DNA of 64,000 bases from positions 15,927,679-15,991,678 of the forward strand of contig OX459107.1 in NCBI GenBank assembly GCA_949775045.1, given 5' to 3'. Each line of letters opens with the position of its first letter. Within the stretch, counting starts at the first letter, position 1. The notes under the pieces are model-generated. The model searched no databases. It was not told where the DNA came from and saw nothing but the letters and a program-made list of their open reading frames with translations. The stretch is from Metridium senile. Lineage: Eukaryota; Cnidaria; Anthozoa; Actiniaria; Metridiidae. This document shows, in pieces, positions 35,374-45,356 of this stretch. The position numbers were made by a program, and so were the translations under genes.

Positions 35374-38300
35374 TCGATGATAATAATGAAGAAGATGATG
35401 TTGATGATGAAGATAATGATAATAATGACGGCGATGATGTTGATTATGAGGACAATAATGAAGATGATAGTGATGATTATAATGATGGTGATGATGATGA
35501 TTGCAACGTTAATGAACAGCGTACCTCTTCTTCCAGCCAGGCAAAGAATTCACAATGTGCAACCGCATCACGAATCTACAAGACGAGTATCATCTATGGG
35601 TATTCATTTGTATCAAAATAAAATAAATCACTTTTTTAACGTCTCAATTCTTCTAGACTGGACACATGGACACATGTGCCCTACTAATTGGGGGAGACTC
35701 ACACACACACTCACTACCTCTACGTTTAATTATTTTGCACACAATTCAGCTCACATGTTCATTTTTGCGGAGGGAGGAAAACCAGGTAACCTGAGATAAA
35801 CCCTTGTGGTATAGGAGAGAAGAACACATCAAACAAACTCAACTCACATATAATCTATGCCCGAGCCGGGACTCGAACCTGGACCACAGCGGTGAAAGGC
35901 CAGCGCTCTCACCGCTAGGCCTTCCATGCCACCCAAAATATAAAGAATTCAACTTACATGGCAATCCTTCATGCCTTGGACTTCAACAGGATTTTTGCAG
36001 ACTTTCATACGTGCTATTGGAGAGATTTCTATCAACAGGTTATTCTGTAAATTAACATTGGACAATCAGTTAGTGGTTTCAAGCTTCTCAACAATTCTGT
36101 CAAACGTGTTTCGGCCACATGGCTTATTGCTATGATTGGAGCTATTTTACAATACTAATAATGGTGATGATGATGACAATGATGATAATGATGATGATAA
36201 TAATAATGATGTTGAAGATGGCAATGCATGACGATGATGATCATGATAATAATGATGATGATGATGATAAAGATTTGATAAATAGTCGATGATGATAATA
36301 ATGATGGTAATAATGATGATAATGATGGTGATGATGATGATATGATAAAGATTTGATAAATGGTCGATGATGATGATAATGATGGTGATGGTGATGATAA
36401 CAATGATGATGATAATAATGATGATGATGATTGATGTTATTCATTGGAACCAGGGCCATATCGTGTTGGTCATTGTCACGAACCTTCCACGAATTCCGAG
36501 TGTCTTTTCTTCCTCCGTTAAATAAAACAAGTAACATTGCCAGCACAATTCTTGAGAATGCAATTCGAAAGATTTATAACAAGATGAGTTACTTTGTTTT
36601 TTCCGCTCCTACCCCTCTTTCTTTCCCTCTTTCTTTGGCGGATTACCTTCGAGGCGATCTGCCATCTTTATATTGCAAGTTCATTCCGACCCATATTCGT
36701 GGAAGGTTCGTGACAATGACCAACACGATATGGCCCTGGTTCCAAAGAATAATTCTGTCAAATTCACAAGTGTTTCGGCCACATGACTTCTAACCAATTA
36801 ACACAGGGCACTATTCTCAACCTCGTTACCAGGACTTTATCCCTTCGCGTTTGGGAGGGCCGGTGGGAAAAAGCGAAGAAAAGGATATGGTCCTAGGTAC
36901 AATCCCAATTTAACAATAATTTATAACCGAACTTCATCTATTAAGTGTGTGTTTTTATAATATAACTGTGGATGGGGGTTACCTCTTTCACCAGATTACC
37001 AATAGAAGCAACAACATCTGTAGACATCTAAAACAAATGAATAAAGTATGGAAGACAGGTCATCATAAACATTGTCATCACTTGAATTATTACCATTATA
37101 ATATGGTGTAATGATGATGATGATAATCGTCATGATCTTTGGCATCATCATCATAAACATTATCATCGGCATCACCATCATCATCATCATTATCATCATC
37201 ATCATCATCACCGTTGTCATCATCATCACTTGAATTATTACCAGCACTATAATAATCATCATCATCTCCGGCATCACTACCATCATCATCATCATTATCA
37301 TCATCATCATCATCACCGTTGTCATCATCATCACTTGAATTATTACCAGCACTATAATAATCATCATCATCTCCGGCATCACTACCATCATCATTATTAT
37401 TATTATTATTATCATCGTCATCATAAACATTTTCATCAACAACAACATTATCATCATCTTTATCATCACTGTTATCATCATCATCATCAACAACAACAAC
37501 AACACCATCATCACCATCATAATCATTATCAGCAACAACAACAACAACAACAACACCATCATCAACAACAACAACATCAGCAGCAGCAGCAACATCATCA
37601 TCATCAACAACAACACCATCATCATCATCATCCCTACTGAATTATTTGCGAACAACTATTATGTACAACTTATGTACAATTATGTACAACTGCACGACAC
37701 ACACTTCAAAAATCTAAATAGTTTTTAAAACTATTACTTAAATACACGTAAACAGTGACTATTACCCAGATTCTCTTGCCACGATTTTCCAAGTCAGTAA
37801 CTGCACTGGTAATGTTGCTGTAAGGGTACACCTTAATCTTCATGTCATCACAGACACCACTCTTGCCGTCAAGACCAAGATGAATCCGAGCCTCTTTGGT
37901 CAACTTTCTTTCATCCATGAAAATACTGAAAGAATAGTTATCAACTTGAATTATCAAGTGTCCTTTTCACAGTTCCGCTATTCCGATATTTACCTTATAG
38001 TGTCCATAGTGATAATTGCATAGCCAAACAAAAATGGATTGTGTGGCATATCAACGCCTCGTATGTTGAACAGCCCTACACAAAGTAACACGACAACGTT
38101 ACTGACACATACTATATACCCTCTCCTTCACAGTTTCCTGCGCCATCTTGAAAGGTAGCTAGCCGGGCCTTCGCATCGAAGCGAGACGAACGTTGAGCTT
38201 GCAATGATAGAGACACGTGAATAGCTGTCCTGCAAGATGTTAAAAGGTCTCTATCATTACAAGCTCAACGTTCGTCTTGCTTTGATACAAAGGCCCGGTT

Positions 38301-39113
38301 ACCTTTCAAGATGGCGCAGGGAACTGTGAAGGAGACAATTTTTTTTAGTTTTTTCAATAAACATTTTCACGGTTCAACCTCAGCCTGGAAATCGTGTAAT
38401 ATATTCTTTAGAATTTGACCACATCCCGTGGAATTTTGAAGTGTTTCAATTGTTTGTTAATGAGTACATTCCCTTAATTACCGCGAGTCAAATTCTAAAA
38501 TAAATTACAAGCTACCGAGGGTGAAGTTGATAATAATAATAATAATAATAATTTAGTTCTTAGCGCACTACAAAAATCTCAGTGCTCTTACAATATCAGT
38601 TATGGAAAAAAGTAACGAATAGGATATATATATGGTTACAATAACAATATGAAAATGATGATGATGAGAATGATAGACAAGAACCGTGAAAAGGTCTTTT
38701 GATGAAAACCTATTTTGTGAAAATTAGTATGTATTCGCGTCCGACCTTTATGGGCCTGCGGCTTGCCTTTTTAAATGCCCATAAAGGTCTCCCGCTCATA
38801 TTTTATCTATCACTTACAGGCTAGTTCATCTAGTTTGGTGACGACAAAGGCATCGGCGTATCTGTCTTTGATTTGTTGCCTGGTATCTTCTATTTTATCT
38901 TGCCATGATTTTCCTGAGAATACAAAGGATCATGTAATCATTTGAGCTATTTTATAATACTACTAATGATGATGATGATGACAATGATGATGATATGATA
39001 AAGAATGGTCGATGATGTTGATAATAATGATGATGATGATGATGATAATGGTGATGATGATGATAAGAATGATGATGATGATGATGATAATGATGGTGAT
39101 GATGATGATAAGA

Positions 39114-39145
<32 letters not shown>

Positions 39146-40078
39146 AAGAATGATGATGATGATGATGATGATGATAATAATGGTGATGATGATGATGGTG
39201 ATGATAATCATAGTTATAAAGATTTGATAAATGGTCGATGATGATAATGACTAATGATCGACTATGGATGGTGATGACAACGACAATAATGATGATGAAG
39301 CAAGTGTCCATGCCAGCCAACCTGTATGTTCTAAAGCCATTACAAACACCTTCTCTTTGCCAAGGGTGGGTGTATTTGAAATGCCGTCCTCTTCTTTTAT
39401 GATATCAGTCAGATCACGGTCCAATGGGACGAGTGTGTGGCCAGCAGCTGACAATTCCTGAACAGATGCCAATAATGAATGTGAGAATGAGGAGAAAAGG
39501 AAGGAAGGAAGGGAAGGAAGGGGCAATGACATAAATTAACACTACCTGATATTTTTGTATTTTTTTTCTTATTTAATTAACTTTCTTGTATAATTCCTTA
39601 GCTTATAGAGTACAAACACTAAAAGTGTGCAATACTTTGTACTATTTACCACTAAATAGTGTTGATTAAACAATAGAGAACAAAAGAATTTGCATAATTT
39701 AGCAGTATTTAGTGGTATTTATGTTGCACACTTTTAGTGTTTGTACTCTATAATAAATTAGCAACATAAAGACTGGGGGCTTACTAGAAAACCTATCAGT
39801 TAATTTAGCCCTCAGGTTCAACTTATATATATACAATTATTAAAAAACTATTTATATATACATTATAATTTATTTATTGTATTTTTTTTTACTGTAAAAT
39901 TGTCAAATTTAATGTTAATTTAGTGAGCAAAAAAATTTGATTGATTGGTGGCATTACTGATGATTTGTAGTATGAATGAAGTAAGGATGGGGAATAGAAG
40001 GTGAGAAAGAAGATGAGAGAAAAAAGAGAGGACAAAATGGGAGGACAAAATGGCGGGAGAAAGGAAGGAAGAAAGGAA

Positions 40079-40116
<38 letters not shown>

Positions 40117-43100
40117 ACGAACGAACAAGCATACAGTCAATTCAAAAAACATTGTCGTCAATAGGCTTCAAGTCTACGCGACTAGACCGAAAGGTAGCAT
40201 GGGTAGAGATCACCGAAGCGGCGAATTATTCATAATTAGTTGATTGGGTGCGCGTGGTATTGCACTTGATACTTTGTGCATTTATCCGCTTCGGTGAATT
40301 CTACCCATGCTACCTTTGAGTCTAGTCGCGTAGACTTGAAGCCTATTGACAATGTTTTTTGAATTGACTGTATGAAGTACTGCGCATGCAAACGAAGGCA
40401 CAGAGTAGTCAAACTATCAAAAGAATAATACACTATAACTCACCTTTTCCAAATTCTTCCATGATCCTGGAGGGAGCCAATCAATCAGAAATAGTGAACG
40501 AAAGAAAATTAATGAATACGTTTATCAATAAATAAACAAATCGAAAATATATAAACAAATAAATAAGAAAATAAAAGAATAAAAGAACATTTCAGTAAAT
40601 CACTTACGGTAAGAGATATGATGTGGACACACTCCAACTTTTGACTTTGGTGTCAGCAGCTTTAAAAAAGTGTCAGTTTTTGTATTTTAATTTTAAATAT
40701 ATTGTTTTTCTTATTCACTTTTGTAATCAGATAAATACAAACCTTTAACAAATATTCCTCTCTGGTCGGCGTATCAGGATGACCTTGAATGCAAAGAGAA
40801 TCGCTATGAAATATCAATGAAAATATTCATCTTGTTTATACAGCGTGGCGTGTAAAAATATGACCCTTTTAATAGAAGTTGACTGTCTCTGAACGACCAC
40901 TCTCGTAAGCGAGCACTCTCGTAAGCAACCACTCTCGTAAGCGAGCGCGACCACCTTTAGGGTTCAAGTTTTGGACCTTCATTTGTTTTTCCTCTCGCGT
41001 AAGCGGCCATCCAGAGTCATTAGTCTGCTACCTTTTGGACATCTTATAGATCCACTAACCATTGGGGTCGCGATAAAAAGCTGAAACTGAAACGGCTGAA
41101 AGAGCTGAAACAGCTGAAACAGCTGAAAGAGCTGAAAGAGCTGAAAGAGCTGAAACAGCTGAAACAGCTGAAATACTGCACATTTTTTACATTTTTTAAA
41201 TAATTAGTATAATTATAAAACAAGCAGTATATAAATTTGCATATAAATAAGCAAATATAAATAACTTGCATATAATAAGCAGTATATAAATAGTATACAA
41301 ACATGTCCCCGAGTATCATGCTTTTCATATGCTGTATATCCACAAATTGTCCATCCGTTAAAAATTATGATTGCTTTTCAGAACTGCCAAATCGCTGTTT
41401 ATAACTTACGCGCGGGTTTGACATGAAAGGTCAACGTCACGCTCATTTCAGATCTTTATTGAAATGCTTACCTCTCTTCCTTTCTTGTTTAGAGATTGTT
41501 TCACACTCTTATATTTCGTTCAATTCCTTTCGTTTCCAATGTAAATGGGGATTGAAATAATACTTAGTTTGAAAAATTGTACACGATTAGTGAAATAAAG
41601 TGGCCTTCATCAGTTGTTACATGAAAGAAAACTCCGCGCGCTGTTTTCTTCAAAAATTTGTACAAGATTACTTGCGTATATATGATTAAAAAAAGATAGC
41701 TTTTGTACTTATTCTGCGTTTTTAGCTATTTGGATGTCGCATATGGCGACAAAATAGGGAGAACTATAATCAAACAAAATCAAAATCATTTTAAAGTTAG
41801 CGAATAATTAATTATACGAGTAAAACCTTTTGTATGTGAAGGCTGACTATAATCTAAATGAGCTGTAGATGCTTACACGCCATACAGCAACCTCAACATA
41901 TACAACCATTTCACCTAAATAACATTAACATTTGATAACGATAGTCGATATTTGTGTGAATAGTATAAATCATGTCGGTGAAGCTCAGAGCTGAATAACT
42001 GAATTATATAATTTTTAAAACGATCATATAGGAAGCCGGAAATTGGCAAACAACTTCGTGTTTATGATATTTTTGAAAAAAAATGTAAAACATTTGGGGT
42101 ATTTCAGCTGTTTCAGCTGTTTCAGCTGTTTCAGCTCTTTCAGCCGTTTCAGTTTCAGCTTTTTATCGCGACCCCTAACCATTGTGCTCTATTTTAGTTA
42201 CTCTTGCTACGTCCGACAAGCCAAATATATAGCAATTCTCAACATCTACAGCACGAATATACATAGATATATATTGTCTGGCTGCGTATCCAGCGTGGTT
42301 GGTTCCCGGGGGGGGGGGGGGGGGGGAGGGGGGGAGTACTCCCATATATTTACTATACGGGGATGATCCGCTGGACAGGGTATGGTTTTTCGAGCTTTCT
42401 TTTATAAACAGGGTATGCTTTTTTGAGTTTTCTGTCATGAACAGGGTATCCTGTTTTTTTGAATTGTCTTGCCATCGGGGATTTATATAAAAGCATGTGT
42501 GAATATGTATATAGATATAGATATTTTATCTGAATGGTTATTTTGTAAACAGTGTTTATCCTGTAAAAAAAAAAAAATGTAACTCCCCCCCGATGGTTTA
42601 TAGAAATAGAGATGATGATGATGATGATTTTTTGTCATAATCAGGTATATTAATTAGGTAATATGATGAGCAGCGCGGCCTTTCGTCTTTCGGGAAATTC
42701 AGCACGTTTTCGCGGCATAAACACGGTCCTAACCTGTCATAAACAGGGTCCCATTTTTATCACTTGTCATAAACAGGGGGGTTGATCCTTGTGGTGTAGT
42801 GGTTAACACATCGGACTAGAAAGCCGAAACCCAAGTTCAATTCCCACCAAGAGCATGTTGATATTTTTCTCATGTATCTGTATTTCACTTATACACTAAA
42901 CGCATTTCACTTCATGATATTTGAAGGGTATATTTACCTAGTAAATAAACCGTCCAGACTTTAGGGTCAAAGTGGATGTCTGCTGCAGGCATGTAACGAC
43001 AGTCTACCCACAAAGCAGCCCTCTCCTGGGTCACAATAATGCGAACTTTGAGATAAACACAAGCACAATTATCAGTATATTATGTTGTCTCAAACTTTAA

Positions 43101-45356
43101 TATGCATAAGCCTGGTTCATTAAAAGAGTACAAACATTAAAAGCATGCAATATATATTGTACTAAAATAGTGATATTTTATGCTAATTCTATTGTTTTCT
43201 ATTCTTTAATTAGCACTATTTAGTACTAATTAGTACTACTTGTTTCACGAGTATATTATTTGTACTCTAGCGACATAGAGTGAAGACATTTAACCCGTGA
43301 ACAAAATTAAATAGTCAAGGTGTAATAGTCAAATAGACACAAAAGAAAACAATGGAATTAAAGACTGCTAAGGTGTATTAGTCTAATATCTATTTCACGG
43401 GTTAAATGACTTCACTCTACCATAAGCATAAGCAACATACGCAGACACAAGACAAGTGCAACTAACGAGCAAAGCCTATATGGCCAATACCTAAACGAGT
43501 AGAAGACTGGGTTATTAGCTTCCTTAATTAATGTAATTAAGAAATGAACCTCATAATATAAAAAAATATATCAAGATATGTAAGATTCCTGAGTTTGGTT
43601 GCCTTTGGTTGGATTTGAACGCCTGTCCTTCCAACCGATACATTCCTATGTAATTTTGGACAGTTTTGAATGGCTGTAACTCACTCAATATCCAACCAAA
43701 AGCACCAAATCTCTGGAATCTTATATGTCTTGATCTGCTCTTTTATATTATGAGGCTCATTTCTTAATTACATTAATTAGGGAAACTAGTACCCAGTCTT
43801 GTACTCGTCTTTGGTATTGGCCACTAGATATAGGGGGACATTTTGAAAAACGTAGGTTATTTCCTCAGTATTCAAAAAAAAAATCCGTGTCCACACGTAG
43901 CGTTTTCGAATCGTATTTGCCCGTCCACACGTCTACACGAAAACGATTCGTAAACGCTAGATTCCATAATATATAAAGTATTGGTTCATACCATGACAGG
44001 AGCTGAACCCCTGGCCAATTAAAACCACGCTACGCCAATTAGCTTTGGCGGTGTACTTAGTCTATGGAGAGAAATGTATATAGATCAGTAAATGGATGAA
44101 TGGATGGATGGATGGATGGATAATTGGATGAATGGATGAATGAATGGATGAATGAATGAATGAATGAATGAATGAATGAATAAACGAACGAATGATTGGA
44201 TGGGTGGATGCATGCATGCATGCATGCATGGATGGATGAAACAATGAATGAAAAAAGAATGAATGAATCAATCAAATGAATGAATGAATGGATGGGTGGG
44301 ATGAATGAATGGGCTGATGAATGAATGGATGAATGATTGAAAAAATAAATGGGTGGATGGATAGATTTAAAAAATCTAAAATTGCATGATCTTTAGTAAA
44401 ATTCACAGAGTGACGCTTTCCGAAAACATTCGACATATATATAACCTTAAGTGTAATTCTACTGCGAACGATGTGGCGTGAGCGCATAAAACTGATATGA
44501 GAGCATTCGCGATGGGTGTCGAGAAAACACGGATACGGACCGTCCGTCGGCGGACAAACGGACCGGCGGACCGCGGACCGACGGACCATTTGGGAAAACG
44601 CGGACCAAAAAAAGAATCCAAAAAATAAAATTAAAAAAATATATAAAAAAAATAAAATATGAAAATAAAAAAATTAATAAAAAACAATAAAAATGAAGTA
44701 GATAAAACGGTAAAAAAAAATAATATATTTATAAGTATTGTTAAGTGTTTCTTTACCCAAAAAAACTCAATAATTCAGAACAATTAACCTATTAGTGAGT
44801 TGCAAATCCATTGGATCTCTGCGGCAGTTATTTGACTAACTTGACTAAAATCAATAAAAATCTAAAAATAATAGTTGAAGCTTACTGAAAGCATACTTTA
44901 TCCTTTTTGTTTCAGTTGAAACTTTGAAACGGGGAAATTGGTCTCAATCAGTAATGAACAAAAATAATATAGTATATATAAGCTGACTAGATTTGTATTT
45001 AAATTATTATATGTAATCTAGAATTATTCTCTGATATGTTTTTATAATAGTTTAACATAGTACAGCCCGTGAATCTGATGCTGCGATTTTGATAGAGATT
45101 AATGCGTTAAATCGAAGTAATTCAAAGGCTGTTAGTTTTGATTATCATCCCTAACTAATTTAATAAATTGAACTCAAGTATTAAATAACGACATATCTGA
45201 TTTGCAATTACTTTACATTGATCAGTGGTGTCATAAAAGCTTTTATAAACTGACCTTGTTGATCTCCCCCCGGAAATGAATTTTTGGTCTGGTTTGGTAG
45301 TTTTGAGAGTCGTATTGATCATAATACGCACTCCATTGACTTTGATCAGCACTCAT
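27451..45356 (-). CDS. Xaa-Pro aminopeptidase (XPNPEP, M24B)-like protein, 23+ exons
   Basis: Exons on the complement, in order: 45356-45255, 44010-43992 (tentative, 19 bp), 43045-42938, 40783-40743, 40659-40608, 40466-40444, 39457-39322, 38913-38818, 38075-37994, 37925-37766, 37027-36983, 36044-35958, 35575-35525, 35130-35072, 34645-34568, 33914-33849, [one not found], 32130-32061, 30617-30513, 29631-29560, 29038-28947, 28550-28503, 28392-28342, 27579-27451. Phases agree everywhere except across the missing exon. The located exons encode about 590 aa (human XPNPEP1 has 623). Family landmarks: ALWVDCRY, FNIRGVDMPHNPFLFGYAI, FTGHGVG, EPAYY, IRLEN, ALEWLLREARP. The first metal-binding Asp of the family's LIDSG motif is Asn (LNASG), the HYAPV histidine is absent, and the VHEG histidine is Met. 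Of the other ligands, FTGHGVG and both glutamates remain. It is probably a pseudo-aminopeptidase. Confidence 0.85.
27605..27900. repeat. GATGATGGTGGT microsatellite in the last intron
   Basis: Dense GGTGATGATGGTGAT array between the final two exons of the XPNPEP-like gene. Confidence 0.9.
28110..28330. repeat. GATGGTGATGAT microsatellite in an XPNPEP-like intron
   Basis: Runs of ATGGTGATGATG and TGATAATGAT. They read as poly-Met or poly-His ORFs that I do not accept as genes. Confidence 0.85.
28740..28915. repeat. Near-duplicated segment ending in a poly-C tract
   Basis: ACACATATAATTAATTGTAAAGCGCATT (28.69 kb) is repeated at 28.81 kb with CATATATGAGCACAC-type ends. A run of about 20 C follows at 28886-28905. 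Confidence 0.6.
29119..29530. mobile_element. Two adjacent MITE family 1 copies (c and d)
   Basis: Copy c (about 29119-29316) starts CAGTTCCCTGCGCCATCTTG. Copy d (about 29322-29530) has ends TCCCCTTCATAGTTCACTG and CAAGATGGCGCAGTGGCTAT. Both have the GCTTGCAATGATAGAGAC arm. They occupy the intron just 3' of the GISN exon. Confidence 0.8.
29725..30135 (+). repeat. Family B array, about four tandem units
   Basis: Head motif GACGAAGGGCTAAAGCTCGA, then units of about 89 bp each with TTTTTTACGGTGTTACAAAT, ATCAAACACCGACGCAGCCT and ACTAGTTTACTCGCTAG. Two of the units form 79-aa ORFs that simply repeat and are not genes. Confidence 0.88.
30175..30512. repeat. MITE (GATCAATTTGTATTTTATAA family) split by a Mutator-like MITE
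   Basis: The left part holds AAGCACGTGGGGATTGACGG and the right part ACGCGCGTGCTGTGTTATGA, matching the family at 27.12 and 33.99 kb. The sequence is interrupted at 30394-30480. Confidence 0.65.
30394..30480. mobile_element. 87-bp MITE with 9-bp target-site duplication (Mutator-like)
   Basis: The ends TAGTCTCCCTCGCAGCCGTT and AACGGCTGCGAGGGAGACTA are perfect inverted repeats (arms about 30 bp). CATGCAAAC flanks both sides (30385-30393, 30481-30489). A 9-bp duplication is the hallmark of the Mutator superfamily (established knowledge). Confidence 0.85.
30640..31985. repeat. Minisatellite of GATGATGGTGGTTAT/GATGATGGTGTCAAT units in an intron
   Basis: Higher-order mix of GGTTATGATGATGG, TTGTGATGATGG and TGTCAATGATGATGG blocks over about 1.3 kb. 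Its repeat unit is a multiple of three, so long ORFs (over 490 codons) run on both strands and in two plus frames. It lies wholly between exons 32130-32061 and 30617-30513 of the minus-strand gene. Confidence 0.92.
32270..32700. repeat. Tandem repeat with variable poly-C tracts
   Basis: About six units, each with CCCCCGGGTATAATACCTTG and TTCACTTGGTGTGCCGTAA separated by C runs of variable length. TGTAGAACACGAGTGATGTT interrupts twice. Intronic in the XPNPEP-like gene. Confidence 0.85.
33090..33350. repeat. About 100-bp tandem repeat (ACACACCCAGATGATCACAA)
   Basis: Three units with CAAGACTACACACACCCAGA, ATCACAACACATCAAAATC and CAAACATCAGACACCAACAC. The inverse family occurs in intron 4 of the LamG gene. 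Confidence 0.8.
33417..33805. mobile_element. GATCCCTGAT-family MITE (reverse copy) split by a Harbinger-like MITE
   Basis: 33417-33558 is the reverse of the element at 26.88-27.09 kb. It breaks off at GTGGGATTA, where a second element begins: GGCTAGGTTTACACGG at the left and CCGTGTAAACGTAGCC at the right, with GAATTTTTGACCGGTCAAAA in both arms, flanked by TTA. A 3-bp TWA duplication is typical of PIF/Harbinger. Confidence 0.7.
33990..34190. repeat. MITE (GATCAATTTGTATTTTATAA family) copy
   Basis: TTTGAAATCACGCATTTTGA, GCACACGCGTTTGCATGTTG and TATAAAGCACACGGGGCTGT match the 27.12-kb copy. Confidence 0.6.
34205..34560. repeat. GTTGTT/GTCGTTAT microsatellite
   Basis: Repeats of TATATATCGTTGTTGTTGTC directly 3' of exon 34645-34568 on the minus strand. 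Confidence 0.85.
34838..34925 (-). repeat. tRNA-like sequence, probably a SINE head
   Basis: On the complement, TGTGTAGCTCGCGGCTTACG resembles an A box and GTTCGATCCC is a perfect B-box consensus, spaced as in a tRNA gene. The acceptor stem does not pair convincingly, so a SINE remnant is more likely than a working tRNA. Confidence 0.45.
35150..35515. repeat. GAT trinucleotide array
   Basis: Long GATGATGAT run with AATGAAGAT interruptions between exons 35575-35525 and 35130-35072. The poly-Asp ORF is an artefact. Confidence 0.92.
35650..35937 (-). mobile_element. tRNA-derived SINE
   Basis: The complement starts with a tRNA-like head (GGTGGCATGGAAGGCCTAGC, GGTGAGAGCGC; B box GGTTCGAGTCC at about 35870). 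A body with GGTTTTCCTCCCTCCGCAAA follows. The same body motif occurs alone at 399-420. It lies in an XPNPEP-like intron. Confidence 0.75.
36145..36440. repeat. GAT-rich microsatellite
   Basis: ATGATGATAATGATG repeats containing two GATTTGATAAATAGTCGATG units. Intronic. Confidence 0.85.
36440..36752. mobile_element. MITE with about 50-bp terminal inverted repeats
   Basis: GGAACCAGGGCCATATCGTG at the left and CACGATATGGCCCTGGTTCC at the right, continuing into TCACGAACCTTCCACGAAT and its mirror. The interior has no coding signal. Confidence 0.75.
37105..37640. repeat. ATC/AAC trinucleotide array
   Basis: ATCATCATC and AACAACAAC runs, including a repeat of about 105 bp (TCACTTGAATTATTACCAGC) present twice. 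Intronic. Confidence 0.9.
38124..38335. mobile_element. MITE family 1 (copy e)
   Basis: CTCCTTCACAGTTTCCTGCG at the left and CGCAGGGAACTGTGAAGGAG at the right, arms of about 85 bp, loop of about 40 bp. The best-preserved long copy. Confidence 0.85.
38955..39300. repeat. GAT microsatellite
   Basis: ATGATGATGATAAGA repeats abutting exon 39457-39322. Confidence 0.9.
39605..39752. mobile_element. Tc1/mariner-like MITE (GAGTACAAACACT family)
   Basis: TAGAGTACAAACACTAAAAG and CTTTTAGTGTTTGTACTCTA form perfect ends with TA at both edges. A decayed relative lies at 43.12-43.27 kb. Confidence 0.8.
39990..40120. repeat. GAAA/GGAA microsatellite
   Basis: GAAAGGAAGGAAG and AAGAAAGAAAG runs next to the MITE at 40134. 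Confidence 0.85.
40134..40370. mobile_element. 237-bp MITE with TA target site
   Basis: CAGTCAATTCAAAAAACATT at the left and AATGTTTTTTGAATTGACTG at the right. The arms run about 85 bp (through ACGCGACTAGAC and GGTAGCATGGGTAGA) and are flanked by TA. It sits 74 bp 3' of a 23-bp exon. Confidence 0.85.
41064..42175. mobile_element. 1.1-kb foldback with arms of 9-bp repeats, 8-bp duplication (hAT-like)
   Basis: Ends GGGGTCGCGATAAAAAGCTG and mirror. The arms are largely tandem AGCTGAAAC units. TAACCATT flanks both sides (41056-41063, 42176-42183); an 8-bp duplication fits hAT. No transposase ORF, so non-autonomous. Intronic. Confidence 0.85.
42300..42775. repeat. G-run repeat with AACAGGGTATG motifs
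   Basis: A G tract at 42308-42330, then GGGGGAGTACTCCCATATAT and several ATAAACAGGGTATGC / TCATAAACAGGGTCC motifs. No gene seen. Confidence 0.5.
42783..42858 (+). repeat. tRNA-like sequence, probably SINE-derived
   Basis: CCTTGTGGTGTAGTGGTTAA looks like the A-box region and AGTTCAATTCC like a B box. TCGGACTAGAAAGCCGA could form an anticodon arm. Acceptor and T stems pair poorly, so I do not call a functional tRNA. Confidence 0.45.
43276..43419. mobile_element. Empty copy of the 15.4-kb MITE
   Basis: TAGAGTGAAGACATTTAACC to ACCCGTGAAATAG-inverse and CTTCACTCTA, 144 bp. It lacks the nested element present in the 15438-15786 copy. Confidence 0.8.
43490..43812. mobile_element. MITE with about 70-bp terminal inverted repeats
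   Basis: ACGAGTAGAAGACTGGGTTA with TTAATGTAATTAAGAAATGA at the left and the mirror (TCATTTCTTAATTACATTAA, CCCAGTCTTGTACTCGT) at the right. Confidence 0.75.
44085..44370. repeat. GGAT/GAAT/GCAT microsatellite
   Basis: GGATGGATGGAT, GAATGAATGAAT and GCATGCATGCAT runs in an XPNPEP-like intron. Confidence 0.9.

Noticed and set aside
35133..35799. Poly-Asp and poly-Met ORFs
   Set aside because: Reading through a GAT microsatellite. The real coding part here is the 51-bp exon 35575-35525 on the other strand.
36996..37655. 219-aa Met/Leu-rich and 136-aa His/Gln-rich ORFs
   Set aside because: Trinucleotide arrays of ATC and AAC; no domain or splice logic.
42783..42858. Functional tRNA gene
   Set aside because: A- and B-box-like motifs are present, but the acceptor and T stems do not pair well enough; a SINE relic is more likely.
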